A stretch of 64,000 bases of DNA from DASSUW01 sp963774155 (GTDB lineage: Bacteria > Actinomycetota > Thermoleophilia > Solirubrobacterales > Solirubrobacteraceae), in the NCBI GenBank assembly GCA_963774155.1, contig CAVZDW010000002.1, forward strand, positions 124,001 through 188,000, given 5' to 3'. The position numbers were made by a program, and so were the translations under genes. Below are positions 7,652 to 16,794 of this stretch, one piece after another. Position 1 is the stretch's first letter; each line of letters begins with the position of its first letter. Below the pieces are notes generated by a model. That model saw only the letters and a program-made list of their open reading frames with translations. It had not been told where the DNA came from and searched no databases.

Positions 7652-8962
7652 ATGGCTGCGCTGACCAGCGCTTCGGCGGCGGCCCTGGCGGGGTTGATCG
7701 GCGGCCGCGAGGTGACGGCACGCGAGGTGGTCGAGGCGCATCTGCGGCGCATCGAGGCCGTGAACGGGCAGCTCAACGCCGTCGTGCAGCTCGACGCCGC
7801 GCGGGCGCTGGCCGCAGCGGACGCCGCCGACGCCGCGCTGGCCCGCGGCGAGCCGCTGGGCCCGCTGCACGGGGTCCCGTTCAGCGTCAAGGACAACATC
7901 GCCGCGGCCGGGGTCGAGATGGCGATCGGGGCGCCGGAGCGCGTGGGCATCGTGCCGCTCGCGGACGCGCCCGTGGTCGCAAGGATCAAGGCGGCGGGCG
8001 GCATCCTGCTCGGCAAGACGAACTGCCCGGCCTACGGCGGCGGCATCGAGACGGAGAACCCCGTGTACGGCCGCACCTCGAACCCGTACGACCTCGCGCG
8101 CACGCCCGGCGGGAGCAGCGGCGGCGAGGCGGCGATCGTCGCGGCGGGCGGCTCGCCGTGCGGCCTCGGGACCGACTCGGGCGCCAGCGTCCGCCTCCCC
8201 GCGCACTTCTGCGGACTCGCCTCGATCAAGCCGAGCGCGGGCCGCGTGCCGCTCACCGGCGTGCTCGACGACGAAGGCCAGCTCGGGACGCTCGGCGACC
8301 CCCGCACGCAGGTCGGCCCGCTCGCCCGCTCCGTCGAGGACGTCGCGCTGTTCCTGAGGACGATCGCCGGACCGGACGGCCGCGACGGCGGCGTCACCCC
8401 GGTCCCGCTCGGCGACCCGGCCGACGTCGATCCGCGCGGCCTCCGCGTCGCGGTGCAGACGGACAACGGCCTCGACGCCCCCACCCCCGAGACCGTCGCG
8501 GCGGTCGCGGCCGCGGCGGGCGCGCTCGGCGCCACCGTCGAGGAGGCCCGCCACCCGGACGGCGGCCACGAGCTGACGATCGAGGTCTGGAGCTCCTACG
8601 GCGAGGGGGTCGGCTCGGCCGACCTCTGGCGCCTGCTGCGGCGCTGGGACGACTATCGCGGCCGCATGCTCGCCTTCGCGGAGCACTACGACCTCATCGT
8701 GTGCCCGGTCTTCCCGGACCCGGCCCGCCTCCACGGGACGATGAACGTCCCGGGGAAACTCGACCCCACGAGCTGGACGACACCGCACAGCCTGACCGGA
8801 TGGCCGGCGGCCACCGTGCGCGCCGGGACCTCGCCCGAGGACCTCCCGATCGACGTGCAGCTGGTCGCGCGACCGTGGCGCGACGACGTGGCGCTCGCCG
8901 CCGCGCTGCGGGTCGAGCAGGAGCTGGGACCATGGCCGCCGCCGTCGCTCGGGCGCGAATGA
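7652..8962 (+). CDS. Amidase (amidase-signature family)
   Basis: 436 residues. The Ser-cisSer-Lys triad is readable: Lys80 in VPFSVKDN, cis-Ser155 in TPGGSSGGEAA and nucleophile Ser179 in GTDSGASVRLPA. These enzymes hydrolyse small amides or acyl-amides in the cytoplasm. The family region ends with the usual TGWPAATVRAG block near residue 390. It is slightly shorter than many amidases (about 460-500) but no core motif is missing. Substrate unknown; neighbours give no pathway. Confidence 0.9.
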   Translation: MAALTSASAAALAGLIGGREVTAREVVEAHLRRIEAVNGQLNAVVQLDAARALAAADAADAALARGEPLGPLHGVPFSVKDNIAAAGVEMAIGAPERVGIVPLADAPVVARIKAAGGILLGKTNCPAYGGGIETENPVYGRTSNPYDLARTPGGSSGGEAAIVAAGGSPCGLGTDSGASVRLPAHFCGLASIKPSAGRVPLTGVLDDEGQLGTLGDPRTQVGPLARSVEDVALFLRTIAGPDGRDGGVTPVPLGDPADVDPRGLRVAVQTDNGLDAPTPETVAAVAAAAGALGATVEEARHPDGGHELTIEVWSSYGEGVGSADLWRLLRRWDDYRGRMLAFAEHYDLIVCPVFPDPARLHGTMNVPGKLDPTSWTTPHSLTGWPAATVRAGTSPEDLPIDVQLVARPWRDDVALAAALRVEQELGPWPPPSLGRE

Positions 8963-9002
8963 TCCCTTGAGTCCGAGCGCGGGCGGCTGGGAGGATCGGC
9001 GT

Positions 9003-9497
9003 ATGGCCATCCCCAACATCAGCGTCCGTCACCCGCGCCCGGACGACATCGTCGACGATCCCGTCGAGGTCGCGGGCGTCGGAACCGGCTTCGAGGGCAC
9101 CCTCGTCGCCCGCCTGCGCAACGCCACCGGCCAGGAGATCGCGAAGCGGTCCTTCCAGGCCGGCGGAACGGGCATCTGGGGCAGCTTTTTCTTCCGCATC
9201 GACGTCCCCGGCATCCCCAACCGGCCGCGTGGCACGCTGGAGGTCTTCGAGCCGTCGGCGAAGGACGGCAGCGAGCTCCACAAGCGCGTGATCCCGATCC
9301 TCTTCGGCCGCGCGCTGCAGAACCCGTACCTCGGGTTCGCCGTCTACACCGTCAAGCAGGGCGACACGCTGTCGTCGATCGCGGAGGAGTTCCTCGGCGA
9401 CGCCGGGCGCTTCCGCACGATCTTCGACGCCAACCGCAACATCCTCGACGACCCCGACGAGATCTTCCCGGGGCAGGAGCTGCGGATCCCGCAGTGA
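9003..9497 (+). CDS. Gmad2-type immunoglobulin-like plus LysM domain protein
   Basis: 164 residues from the ATG at 9003, preceded by GGGAGG; an upstream in-frame ATG at 8967 would add 12 weak residues. Residues 5-100 (VRHPRPDDIVDDPVEVAGVG ... GSFFFRIDVPG ... GTLEVFEPSAKDGSELHK) match the Gmad2 spore-germination-like Ig fold. Residues 115-164 are a LysM domain (YTVKQGDTLSSIAEEFLGDA ... DPDEIFPGQELRIPQ) that binds peptidoglycan. No signal peptide is visible, so export is unclear. It converges on the DUF4242-like gene. Confidence 0.85.
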   Translation: MAIPNISVRHPRPDDIVDDPVEVAGVGTGFEGTLVARLRNATGQEIAKRSFQAGGTGIWGSFFFRIDVPGIPNRPRGTLEVFEPSAKDGSELHKRVIPILFGRALQNPYLGFAVYTVKQGDTLSSIAEEFLGDAGRFRTIFDANRNILDDPDEIFPGQELRIPQ

Positions 9498-9498
9498 G

Positions 9499-9795
9499 CT
9501 AGCCCGTGGCCTGGGCCGCGGCCCAGTCCCGCATGCGCGGCAACAGCTCGGGCGAGGCGAGGCCCTCGACCTCGACGATCGCGTCCGCGGGCACGTTCGC
9601 CCGCTTGGCTGCGGCGAGGATGGCGTCCGGTGACGGGGCCTCGTAGAGGCAGTAGGTGTGCCGCCGGTCCGCGCTGAGGAAGGAGAACAGCCAGCGGACG
9701 CCCTCGTCGGCGTTGATCTCGTCGATCGCCCGGACGTCCTCGCTGCTGAGGTCGAGCTCCTCGGCGAACTCGCGCTCGATCACGTACAGGGGCAT
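9499..9795 (-). CDS. DUF4242 domain protein
   Basis: 98 residues. MPLYVIEREFAEELDLSSED and the pattern VRWLFSFLSADRRHTYCLYEAPSPDAI match the small ferredoxin-fold-like DUF4242 family (SCO4226 type, reported to bind nickel in Streptomyces). The ATG at 9795 is preceded by a TAGGAT box. It lies 23 bp downstream of the stop of the LuxR-type regulator on the same strand. Function in this organism is not inferable beyond the family. Confidence 0.8.
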   Translation of the reverse strand: MPLYVIEREFAEELDLSSEDVRAIDEINADEGVRWLFSFLSADRRHTYCLYEAPSPDAILAAAKRANVPADAIVEVEGLASPELLPRMRDWAAAQATG

Positions 9796-9803
9796 CTCGT
9801 CCG

Positions 9804-9809
9804 ATCCTA
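9804..9809 (-). promoter_or_regulatory. Minus-10 box TAGGAT before DUF4242 gene
   Basis: On the minus strand TAGGAT ends 8 nt before the ATG at 9795, so this gene can be transcribed separately from the regulator upstream. Confidence 0.45.
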
Positions 9810-9818
9810 CCGGCGAGG

Positions 9819-12750
9819 CTACGCCCCGACCAGCCCTTGTGTGTGCGCGTAGGACGCGGCCTCGGTCCGGTTCGCGCACCGGGTCTTGCGCAGGATGCTG
9901 CGGATGTGGTTCGCCGCGGTGTGCTCGCTGATGAAGAGCGTCGCGCCGATCTCGCGGTTGCTGAGCCCCTTGGCGACGAGCTCGAGGATCTCCACCTCGC
10001 GGACCGAAAGCCCGTCGGGCAGCTCGGTCGCGGGGCGGGACGTGCCGAGCTCCCGGATCCGGCCCAGCAGCGCCGGCATGCCGATGCGCTCGGCGAGCAC
10101 CTCGGCCTCCCTGAGCAGCGGCACGGCGCCCTCGCGATGGACGCCGCCGCGGCGCAGCAGCATGCGGCCGTGCTCGTAGCCCGTGTGGGCGAGCCAGGTG
10201 AGCGCGCCCATGCGCCGGTTGCTCTCCCTCGCGCGCTCGAAGTGGAGCTCGGCCCGCCCCCACTCGCCCAGCGTGGCCGCCAGCATCCCGAGGTAGCGGT
10301 CGGCGGACCCGTAGCACGCCACCACGTGGCCGATCATCACGTTGGTGCCGGCGTATGGCTCGAGCTCGGGGTAGAGCAGCTCGGCCATCGCCTCGTCGCC
10401 GAGTGCCGCCGCCGCGTCCGTGAGGTAGGTCAGCGAGGCGAGCCAGAGCGAGGCACGGAAGCCGTCGAGCCCGTCGGCCGCCACGCGCGCGAGCTCGCGC
10501 CGGGCCTCGGGCTCCATCCCGAGCTCGACGAGGAGCGAGGCGAGGCCGGGCCGCCACTGGTCCTGGCCCGCCAGGAGCCTGATCACCGGCGCCAGCTCGG
10601 CGAGGCGGCCCTGCTCGCGGCGGAGGCCGAACATCTGGATCCCGTGGACGCCCGAGGCGTCGCGCCCGGTCAGCAGCCGGCTCCACTCGTTGGACCGCAG
10701 GGCCATCGCCTCGGCGTCGGCGAGCCGGCCCTCGAAGAGCGCGATCGCCGACCCGCTGTGCTCGGCCACGTGGACGTGGAACGGCTGTGCCGTCCGCAAG
10801 GCCGTGGCGCGGACCTCGGCGACCTCGCGACGTGCCTGATCCATGTCGCCCAGCGCGACGAGGGTGCACACGTGCCAGTTCATGGCCTCGCTGCGCAGCT
10901 CACCGTCGCCGAGCTCGCCGGCGATGTCGCGCGCCTCGGTCAGCCGGTCCCGGACCTGTTCCAGGGCCATCGTCTCGCGCGACCAGTAGCTGGCCACCAG
11001 CACGGTCGCCAGCGCGGCACGGTCTCCGAGGGCCCGGGCCATCGCGACCGCCTCCTCCCGCACGGCGGCGCCCCGCTCGTGCCGGCCGCGGATCTGGAGC
11101 GCCCGCGCAAGCCCGCCCAGCACCCCGACGCGCAGCTCGGAGGCACCGTCGGGGAGCGCGAGCGCCGCCTGCTCGAGCTGCTCCACCGCGAGCCGGTCGG
11201 TGATCACCGGCCGCCAGCACGCCTCCTCATAGCCGATGGCGGCGCGGGCCAGCAGCTCCGCGCGGTCGTGCTCGCGTGCGATCCCCGCGGCCTCCGCGAA
11301 CGCCGCCAGCGCATCGACGGCCCTGCCGGCCCGGTGCCTGGCGTTCCCGAGCTCGAGCAGCAGCTCCCCTCGCTCCTCGGGATCGTGGATCCCCAGCTCG
11401 AGGGCGACGCGGAGCCGCTCCGCGGCCTCGTCGTACGCCAGCGCCTCACCCGCGGCGCGCGCGGCGAGCACGTTGTACTTGACCCCGCGCGCGGCCCCGC
11501 CGAACGGCGCGGCGGCCGCGAAGTGGTGCGCGAGGTCGGCGATGCCGCGCCCGGACCGCTCGCCGGCACGCTCGAGCGCCTCGCCGAACCGGAGGTGGAG
11601 CTCCGCGCGCCGCACGCGCGCTGAGGCCGTCATAGAGCGCCCGCCGGACCAGCTCGTGCGTGAACCGGTAGGCGAGTCCGCGTGCCGGGAGCTCCTCCAG
11701 CATCCCGCTGCGGACGGCCTCGTCGAGCGCGGCCAGCAGCTCGCTCTCCTCGATCCCCGCGGCCATGCGGAGGACGTCGAGCTCGAAGTCGGCTCCGGCC
11801 GCGGCGGCGAGCTCGAGGAGATCCCCGGTCGCCGGCCTCAGGCGGGCGAGCCGGCGACTGACGACCTCGCGGACGCTCTCCGGCGCGCCGAGGTCGGCGA
11901 GCGGCCGGCTGAGACGGATCATGCCGTCGGCGACCTCGACGGTGCCCGTGTCCACCAGGGCGCGCCAGAGCTCGCAGACGAGGAAGGCGTTCCCTTCGGT
12001 CAGCTCGGTCATCGCCTGCGCGAGCTCCGCGGCCCCGTCGCCGCCGGAGGCGTGGCGCACGAACTCGACGACCTCCTCGCCGGAGAGCCCGGCGAGTCGC
12101 AGCCGCACGACGTCGTCGGACCGCCGCAGGTCGGCCAGCGCCTCGGACAGCGCGTCGTGCATGTCGGCGTCCGTGTCGCGGAAGGTGGCGAGCAGCAGCA
12201 GGCGCACCCGCCCGCCGGCGCGGACCAGGTGGCGGAGCAGGCCGAGGGTGGGTCCGTCCGCCCAGTGCCCGTCCTCGAGCACGAGCAGCACCGGCCGCCG
12301 CCGGCTGATGCCCGCGAGCAGATCGGTCACCGCCGTGTGGAGGCGATGGCGCTCGGTGTCCGGGTCCGCCTTGACCGGCGCCGTGGCGACCGGGAGATCG
12401 GGCAGCAGCCGCGTGAGCTCCCCTCCCGTCGTGCCCAGGGCCGCGAGCAGCTCGGCCGGATCGCTCACCCGCGCGAGGTGGTCGAGCGCGTCCACGAACG
12501 GGCCGTACGGGGCGGGCACCACCGAGTCGCAGGCGCCGTAGAGCACGAGCGCGCCCTCGTCGGCCGCGTGACGGGCGAACTCCCGCACGAGCCGGCTCTT
12601 GCCCGAGCCCGGCTCGCCGCCGACGAGCACGACCCGGCGTCCCTCGCCCTCGCCCCACGGCATCAGGCTGCGCAGCGTCGCCAGCTCGCGCGAGCGCCCG
12701 ACGAACGGGAACGCCGACGGCAGGCACAGCGATCCGGGCAGCAGCTCCAC
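9819..12750 (-). pseudogene. LuxR-family AAA regulator (LAL type), split by one frameshift
   Basis: The N-terminal frame (12750 to about 11605) has FVGRSRELATLRSL, Walker A GGEPGSGKSRL and Walker B VLLVLEDGHWAD of a STAND/AAA ATPase. The C-terminal frame (about 11633 to 9819) has TPR-like helices and ends with a LuxR helix-turn-helix, LSVREVEILELVAKGLSNRE then HTAANHIRSILRKT. The family sequence LVRRALYDGLSA continues as RRAELHLRFGEALE only after dropping one base near 11605-11615. Joined, it is about 976 residues, the normal LAL length. The GTG start sits under a TATCGT box overlapped by a perfect palindrome. Confidence 0.85.
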
Positions 12751-12756
12751 GACCAG

Positions 12757-12762
12757 ACGATA
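12757..12762 (-). promoter_or_regulatory. Minus-10 box TATCGT before LuxR-type regulator
   Basis: On the minus strand TATCGT ends 6 nt before the GTG (12748-12750). It overlaps the palindrome at 12759-12778, so a protein bound there would block this promoter. Confidence 0.55.
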
Positions 12763-12778
12763 GTCAGGTCTGACTATC
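12759..12778. promoter_or_regulatory. Perfect palindrome, candidate operator
   Basis: The arms GATAGTCAG and CTGACTATC are separated by 2 bp (nine perfect pairs). The site lies between the divergent LuxR-type regulator and the flavin oxidase and covers the regulator's minus-10 box. Its size and symmetry fit a dimeric repressor (GntR, TetR or MarR size class). The cognate protein is not identified; autoregulation is inferred. Confidence 0.6.
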
Positions 12779-12853
12779 CGTGCCCGAAACCTGCCCGGTC
12801 GAGCCCGCGAGAAGTGGGTCAGTGCGGGTCATGACGGCGCGGCGAGGCGCCCG

Positions 12854-12859
12854 TAGCGT
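12854..12859 (+). promoter_or_regulatory. Minus-10 box TAGCGT before flavin oxidase
   Basis: TAGCGT ends 7 nt before the ATG at 12867, supporting that start over the upstream GTG at 12780. Confidence 0.5.
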
Positions 12860-12866
12860 CGGCCGC

Positions 12867-14246
12867 ATGACCCAACCAGTGATGAGCCCCGAGCTCGCCG
12901 GCTTCCGCGGGCGGCTGATCGCCCCCGCCGATTCCGACTACGACACGGCTCGCGCCGTCTACAACGCGATGATCGACCGGCGGCCCGCGCTGATCGCGCG
13001 CTGCGCCGATGCGCAGGACGTCGCGACGGCACTCGCCTACGCCCGCGAGAACGACCTGCTCGTCGCCGTCCGCGGCGGTGGGCACAACGGCGCCGGCCTG
13101 GGCACGTGCGACGACGGCGTCGTCATCGACCTCTCAGGCCTCAAGGACATCGACGTCGACCCGCAGGCGCGGACCGTCCGCGTCGGCGGCGGCTGCACGT
13201 GGGGCGAGGTCGACCGCGCCACGGGCGAGCACGGGCTCGCCACGCCGAGCGGCATCATCTCGACCACCGGCGTCGGCGGGCTGACGCTCGGCGGCGGCCT
13301 CGGCCACCTGACCCGCGCCCACGGCCTGGCGATCGACAACCTGCTGGAGGCCGACGTGGTGCTCGCCGACGGCCGGCAGGTGCGCGCGAGCGCCGACGAG
13401 CACCCCGACCTCTTCTGGGCGATCCGCGGCGGCGGCGGCAACTTCGGCGTCGTGACCTCGTTCCTGTTCCGCCTGCACGAGGTGGGCACGATCTTCGGCG
13501 GCCCGACGTTCTGGCCCGTCGAGCTGGGCGCCGAGGTCCTCTCCGCCTACCGCGACTTCATCTCCGACGCGCCGCGGGAGCTCAACGGCTTCTTCGCGTT
13601 CTGCACCGTCCCGCCCGGGCCGCCGTTCCCGGAGGAGATCCACCTGCGCGAGGTGTGCGGGGTCGTCTGGTGCTACCTCGGCGGCGAGGAGGACGCGCGG
13701 CGTGCCATGGCCCCGCTGCTCGACGCGCTGCCCGAGCCGCTGCTGCACGGCGTGCACGACATGCCGCACGCCGCCCTCCAGAGCGCCTTCGACGCGCTGT
13801 ACCCGGCCGGCGAGCAGTGGTACTGGCGGGCCGACTTCGTCGACGAGATCCCCGACGAGGCCGTCGCCCTCCACGCCCGCTTCGGCGCCGAGATGCCGAC
13901 CATGAAGTCGACGATGCACCTCTACCCCATCGACGGCGCGGCGCACGACGTCGACGAAGCCGACACCGCGTGGAGCTACCGCGGCGCGCGCTGGGCCTCG
14001 GTGTTCGCCGGCGTCGACCCCGACCCGGCCAACGTGCCCGCCATCCGCAGCTGGAGCATCGACTACCACGAGGCGCTGCACCCCCACTCGGCCGGCGGGG
14101 CCTACGTGAACATGATGATGGACGAGGGCCGGGAGCGCGTCCGCGCGAGCTACCGCGGCAACTACGACCGCCTCGCGCGCGTGAAGGCCGCGTACGACCC
14201 CCGCAACACGTTCCGCGTGAACCAGAACATCCAGCCAGAGGAGTGA
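12867..14246 (+). CDS. FAD-binding oxidoreductase, BBE-like (VAO family)
   Basis: 459 residues from the ATG at 12867. VAVRGGGHNGAGLG carries the histidine that usually binds FAD covalently. VRVGGGCTWGEVDRAT and PSGIISTTGVGGLTLGGGLGHL are the PCMH-type FAD domain, and the C-terminus ends NYDRLARVKAAYDPRNTFRVNQNI, the berberine-bridge-enzyme tail. The second cysteine used for bicovalent FAD in oligosaccharide oxidases is absent (the position reads TPSGI). Likely a cytoplasmic alcohol, sugar or aromatic oxidase. The haloperoxidase pseudogene follows after 6 bp. Confidence 0.9.
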   Translation: MTQPVMSPELAGFRGRLIAPADSDYDTARAVYNAMIDRRPALIARCADAQDVATALAYARENDLLVAVRGGGHNGAGLGTCDDGVVIDLSGLKDIDVDPQARTVRVGGGCTWGEVDRATGEHGLATPSGIISTTGVGGLTLGGGLGHLTRAHGLAIDNLLEADVVLADGRQVRASADEHPDLFWAIRGGGGNFGVVTSFLFRLHEVGTIFGGPTFWPVELGAEVLSAYRDFISDAPRELNGFFAFCTVPPGPPFPEEIHLREVCGVVWCYLGGEEDARRAMAPLLDALPEPLLHGVHDMPHAALQSAFDALYPAGEQWYWRADFVDEIPDEAVALHARFGAEMPTMKSTMHLYPIDGAAHDVDEADTAWSYRGARWASVFAGVDPDPANVPAIRSWSIDYHEALHPHSAGGAYVNMMMDEGRERVRASYRGNYDRLARVKAAYDPRNTFRVNQNIQPEE

Positions 14247-14252
14247 TTCCTC

Positions 14253-15525
14253 ATGAGACGGCTCCTGGTCGTCTGGCTGGGCGCGCTGGCTGTCCTCGCG
14301 TCGCCGTCGGTCGCCCATGGCGACGCGGTGATCGACTGGAGCCTCCACGCCCAGAGCAGCATCCTCTCCACCGGTCCGACGGCGCACGCCTCCACCCTCG
14401 TCGTTCGCGATGGTGCACGGCGCGGTCTACGACGCCGTGAACTCGATCGACCGGCGCTACCAGCCGTACCTGCGCGTGCCGCGGGCCAAGCACTGGGCGT
14501 CGAAGGACGCGGCAGCCGCCACGGCGGCCTTCCGCGTGCTCGCCGCGCTGTATCCCGCCCAGTTGCAGACGCTCGAAGGCCAGTACGACGCTTCGCTCGA
14601 CGCCATCGCCGACGGGAAGGCGAAGACGCGCGGGATCGAGGCCGGCGAGGCCGCGGCCGCGGCCATGCTGGCCGCCCGCGAGGACGACGGGCGGCTGGCC
14701 GCCCGGCACGCCCTATCCGTTCCCGCAGGGGACGACGCCGGGCGCCTGGCGCGTCTCGCCGCCGCTCACGGCGGTCGAGCCCGCGTGGTGGGTGGGCGAC
14801 GTGCAGCCGTTCCTGATCCCCAACGCCCGCTGGTTCCGCTCGAAGGGGCCGAACGCCCTGACCAGCCGCGCGTACGCGCGGGAGTTCAACGAGGTCAAGC
14901 GGCTGGGCGCGTTCTCCAGCCCTGACCGGACCGCGGATCAGACCATGGCCGCGATCTTCTGGCAGGCCCAGCCGCTGCAGCTCTACGGCGGCGTGATGCG
15001 GGACCTGTCGGCGCGGTACGGGCTGAGCACGGCGCAGAACGCCCGTCTCTTCGGCATGGTGACGCTGGCGGGTGCGGACGCCGCGATCGTCTGCTGGAAC
15101 GACAAGTACGCACGGAAGTTCTGGCGGCCGATCGACGCGATCCGGCTGGCCGACACCGACAACAACCCGGCGACGGAGGCCGACCCGACCTGGCGGCCCC
15201 TGTTCGACCCGGCCACCCCGACGACCCCGGCGCTCGCGACGCCGAACTTCCCGGACCACCCCTCGGGCCACAGCTGTCTCAGCAGCGCGGTCGTGCACAC
15301 GCTGCAGGACTTCTTCGGCACGGACCGGATCGCGTTCGACGTGTCGAGCCCGCGCTTCCCGAACCAGAAGCGCCACTTCGACCGGTTCTCGGACGTCATC
15401 GACGAGATCATCGAGGCACGCATCTGGGGCGGCATCCATTTCCGGACCGCCGACACCCAGGGCGCACGGTCGGCGAGGACGTCGCCCGCTGGGAGCGCTG
15501 GTTCTACTTCCACCGCGTGCGCTGA
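14253..15525 (+). pseudogene. Vanadium-dependent haloperoxidase (PAP2 superfamily), three frameshifts
   Basis: The frames join as follows. The signal-peptide part MRRLLVVWLGALAVLASPSV shifts near 14395-14408 to MVHGAVYDAVNSIDRRYQPY. That shifts near 14699-14708 to GTPYPFPQGTTPGAWRVSPP and on through WNDKYARKFWRPIDAIR (K-x6-RP), PDHPSGHSCLSS (PSGH) and ARIWGGIHFRTAD (R-x3-GxH). A third shift near 15468 gives VGEDVARWERWFYFHRVR and TGA at 15525. All vanadate-binding motifs survive, so decay is recent or the indels are errors. Such enzymes oxidise halides with H2O2. Confidence 0.88.
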
Positions 15526-15537
15526 CCCCCCGCGAGT

Positions 15538-15575
15538 GCTTCTCGGACGGCGGTCGCCACCGCCGTCCGGGAAGC
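15538..15575 (+). terminator. Strong stem-loop after the haloperoxidase
   Basis: The arms GCTTCTCGGACGGCGG and CCGCCGTCCGGGAAGC pair over 16 bp (one wobble) around the loop TCGCCA, 12 bp after the pseudogene stop. No long U-run follows, which is normal for high-GC actinobacterial terminators. Confidence 0.75.
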
Positions 15576-15664
15576 CTCGACTGCGGTAACGATGCATTCA
15601 CGGGCAATCGGACAGCCGTCTAGCCAGGGACCTCGCGAGCGAATGTGGCGGTAGAACCAAGCCG

Positions 15665-15820
15665 GTGACCGAACCCCCGCTCTGCCCCACCTGCGGACAG
15701 CCCGCGAGCGAAGCGCTCGCCGGTCGCGAGCATGACTGGGAGTGCCGCAACGAGGCGTGCCCGGAGTTCGGCCAGCCGGTGGGGCCGGACGAACCCACCA
15801 GTTCTGACGACGAGGAGTAG
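15665..15820 (+). CDS. Small zinc-ribbon protein
   Basis: 51 residues from the GTG at 15665 to TAG at 15818-15820. Two cysteine pairs, LCPTCGQPAS and WECRNEACPE, are spaced like a zinc ribbon, followed by an acidic tail (PDEPTSSDDEE). Actinobacteria have many such short zinc-ribbon proteins of unknown role. The coding call rests on the paired CxxC/CxxxxC pattern and the codon-position GC bias. It converges on the hypothetical gene at 15833. Confidence 0.55.
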   Translation: MTEPPLCPTCGQPASEALAGREHDWECRNEACPEFGQPVGPDEPTSSDDEE

Positions 15821-15832
15821 GACCCGCGGCGC

Positions 15833-16265
15833 CTACGGACCGACGTCGAGGTCGGCGACGCTCGCCACGTAGGCGGCGATGCCGCTCTCCTCGCCCTCGC
15901 TGTAGCGCTTCATCACGCGCTGGATCGGCCAGATCACCGTGTCACCCCGGCGGAGGCTGAGGTTGACCTCGTCGTCGGGGTCGTCCTCGGCCGGAGTCCA
16001 GGTCCAGCCGTCCGAGTTCCGCCGGATGAGCTCGCCCAGGTAGGAGCCGAGCGCGAAGAGGCGCGGTCCCCTGTCCGAGGCGAGCAGCCCGCCCGGCTCG
16101 GGCTTGCCCGGGCCGCGCATCTGCTCGTCGAAGAAGCGGTCGAGCTCCCGGGCGCTCGCCGGCGAGAAGTCGGCCGTGTAGCCGGACGACTCCAGAGCGG
16201 TCGCGACCCAGTCAGCCGCCTCGCGCGCGTCGCCGCTGGCTGGCGTGGAACTCGACGATTCTGAT
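15833..16265 (-). CDS. Conserved hypothetical protein, 5' end uncertain
   Basis: The clear part reads DAREAADWVATALESSGYTA, LDRFFDEQMRG, LFALGSYLGELIRRN, DDEVNLSLRRGDTVIWPIQR and VMKRYSEGEESGIAAYV. I have seen this ending pattern (WP-QRVMKRY-x-G-x-E-x-GIAAY) in actinobacterial hypothetical proteins but know no function. No good start codon exists in frame near the expected N-terminus. IRIVEFHAS in another frame just upstream looks like the missing first strand, so a frameshift near 16235 is likely. It is directly downstream of the broken TetR gene. Confidence 0.5.
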
Positions 16266-16266
16266 C

Positions 16267-16790
16267 TCAGGGAGGAGATGTGCGCGCCGGTGGGGCGCCG
16301 AAGGTGCGCAGGACGTGCTCGAGCGTCGAAGCGAGCAGTTCGTGCGTGGCTTCGCGGGTGGCGTCGCCGCGTAGCCATCGTCGCGTGGCGGCGCGGTTGA
16401 GGGCGGTCCAGCACTCGAGCGCGTAGCGCAGCCGCGGCGTGTCCTCGGCGATGTCGGCGTGAAACGTCGTGAGCAGCGCGACGGCGCGGCGCACGAGGTC
16501 GGCGACGACGCGCCTGACCTCCGGGTCGGCGATGTCCTCGCCGTGCGCGATCGTGGCGAGCCAGATCGTGCGGTTGGCCTCAGTCCAGTCGAGCCAGCGC
16601 GACACGGTGTCCGCCACGCGCGCCTGGGCGCTGCGGCCCGTGGGCGGCTGGAGTTCGTCCTCACGTTGGGCGCCGAGCCGCTCGAGCAGCGCGACGTAGA
16701 CGCCGTCGTTCCGACCGCCGAAGTAGTGGTGCAGCGAGCCCGCGGGTGACGCCGGCGGCGCTTGCGATGTCCTCGATCGAGCTGATCGCG
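16267..16790 (-). pseudogene. TetR-family regulator remnant
   Basis: The intact C-terminal frame reads SLHHYFGGRNDGVYVALLER ... VADTVSRWLDWTEANRTIWLA ... LECWTALNRAATRRWL and ends at 16267. The preceding helix-turn-helix, SSIEDIASAAGVTRG, is in another frame, switching near 16738. Sequence further upstream no longer looks like a TetR N-terminus; instead an MTHFR-like remnant on the other strand begins. So the gene has lost its first helix and has one frameshift. TetR proteins are ligand-responsive repressors; this one is probably inactive. Confidence 0.7.
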
Positions 16791-16794
16791 AGGG

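Noticed and set aside
6107..9019. 970-codon minus-strand frame
   Set aside because: Only the 3' part (6107-7174) and a short stretch up to 7567 are genuine; the rest is antisense to the amidase.
12867..14246. Bicovalent FAD attachment in the BBE-like oxidase
   Set aside because: The His is present but the Cys position reads TPSGI; the Cys in GGGCTWGEVD is elsewhere.
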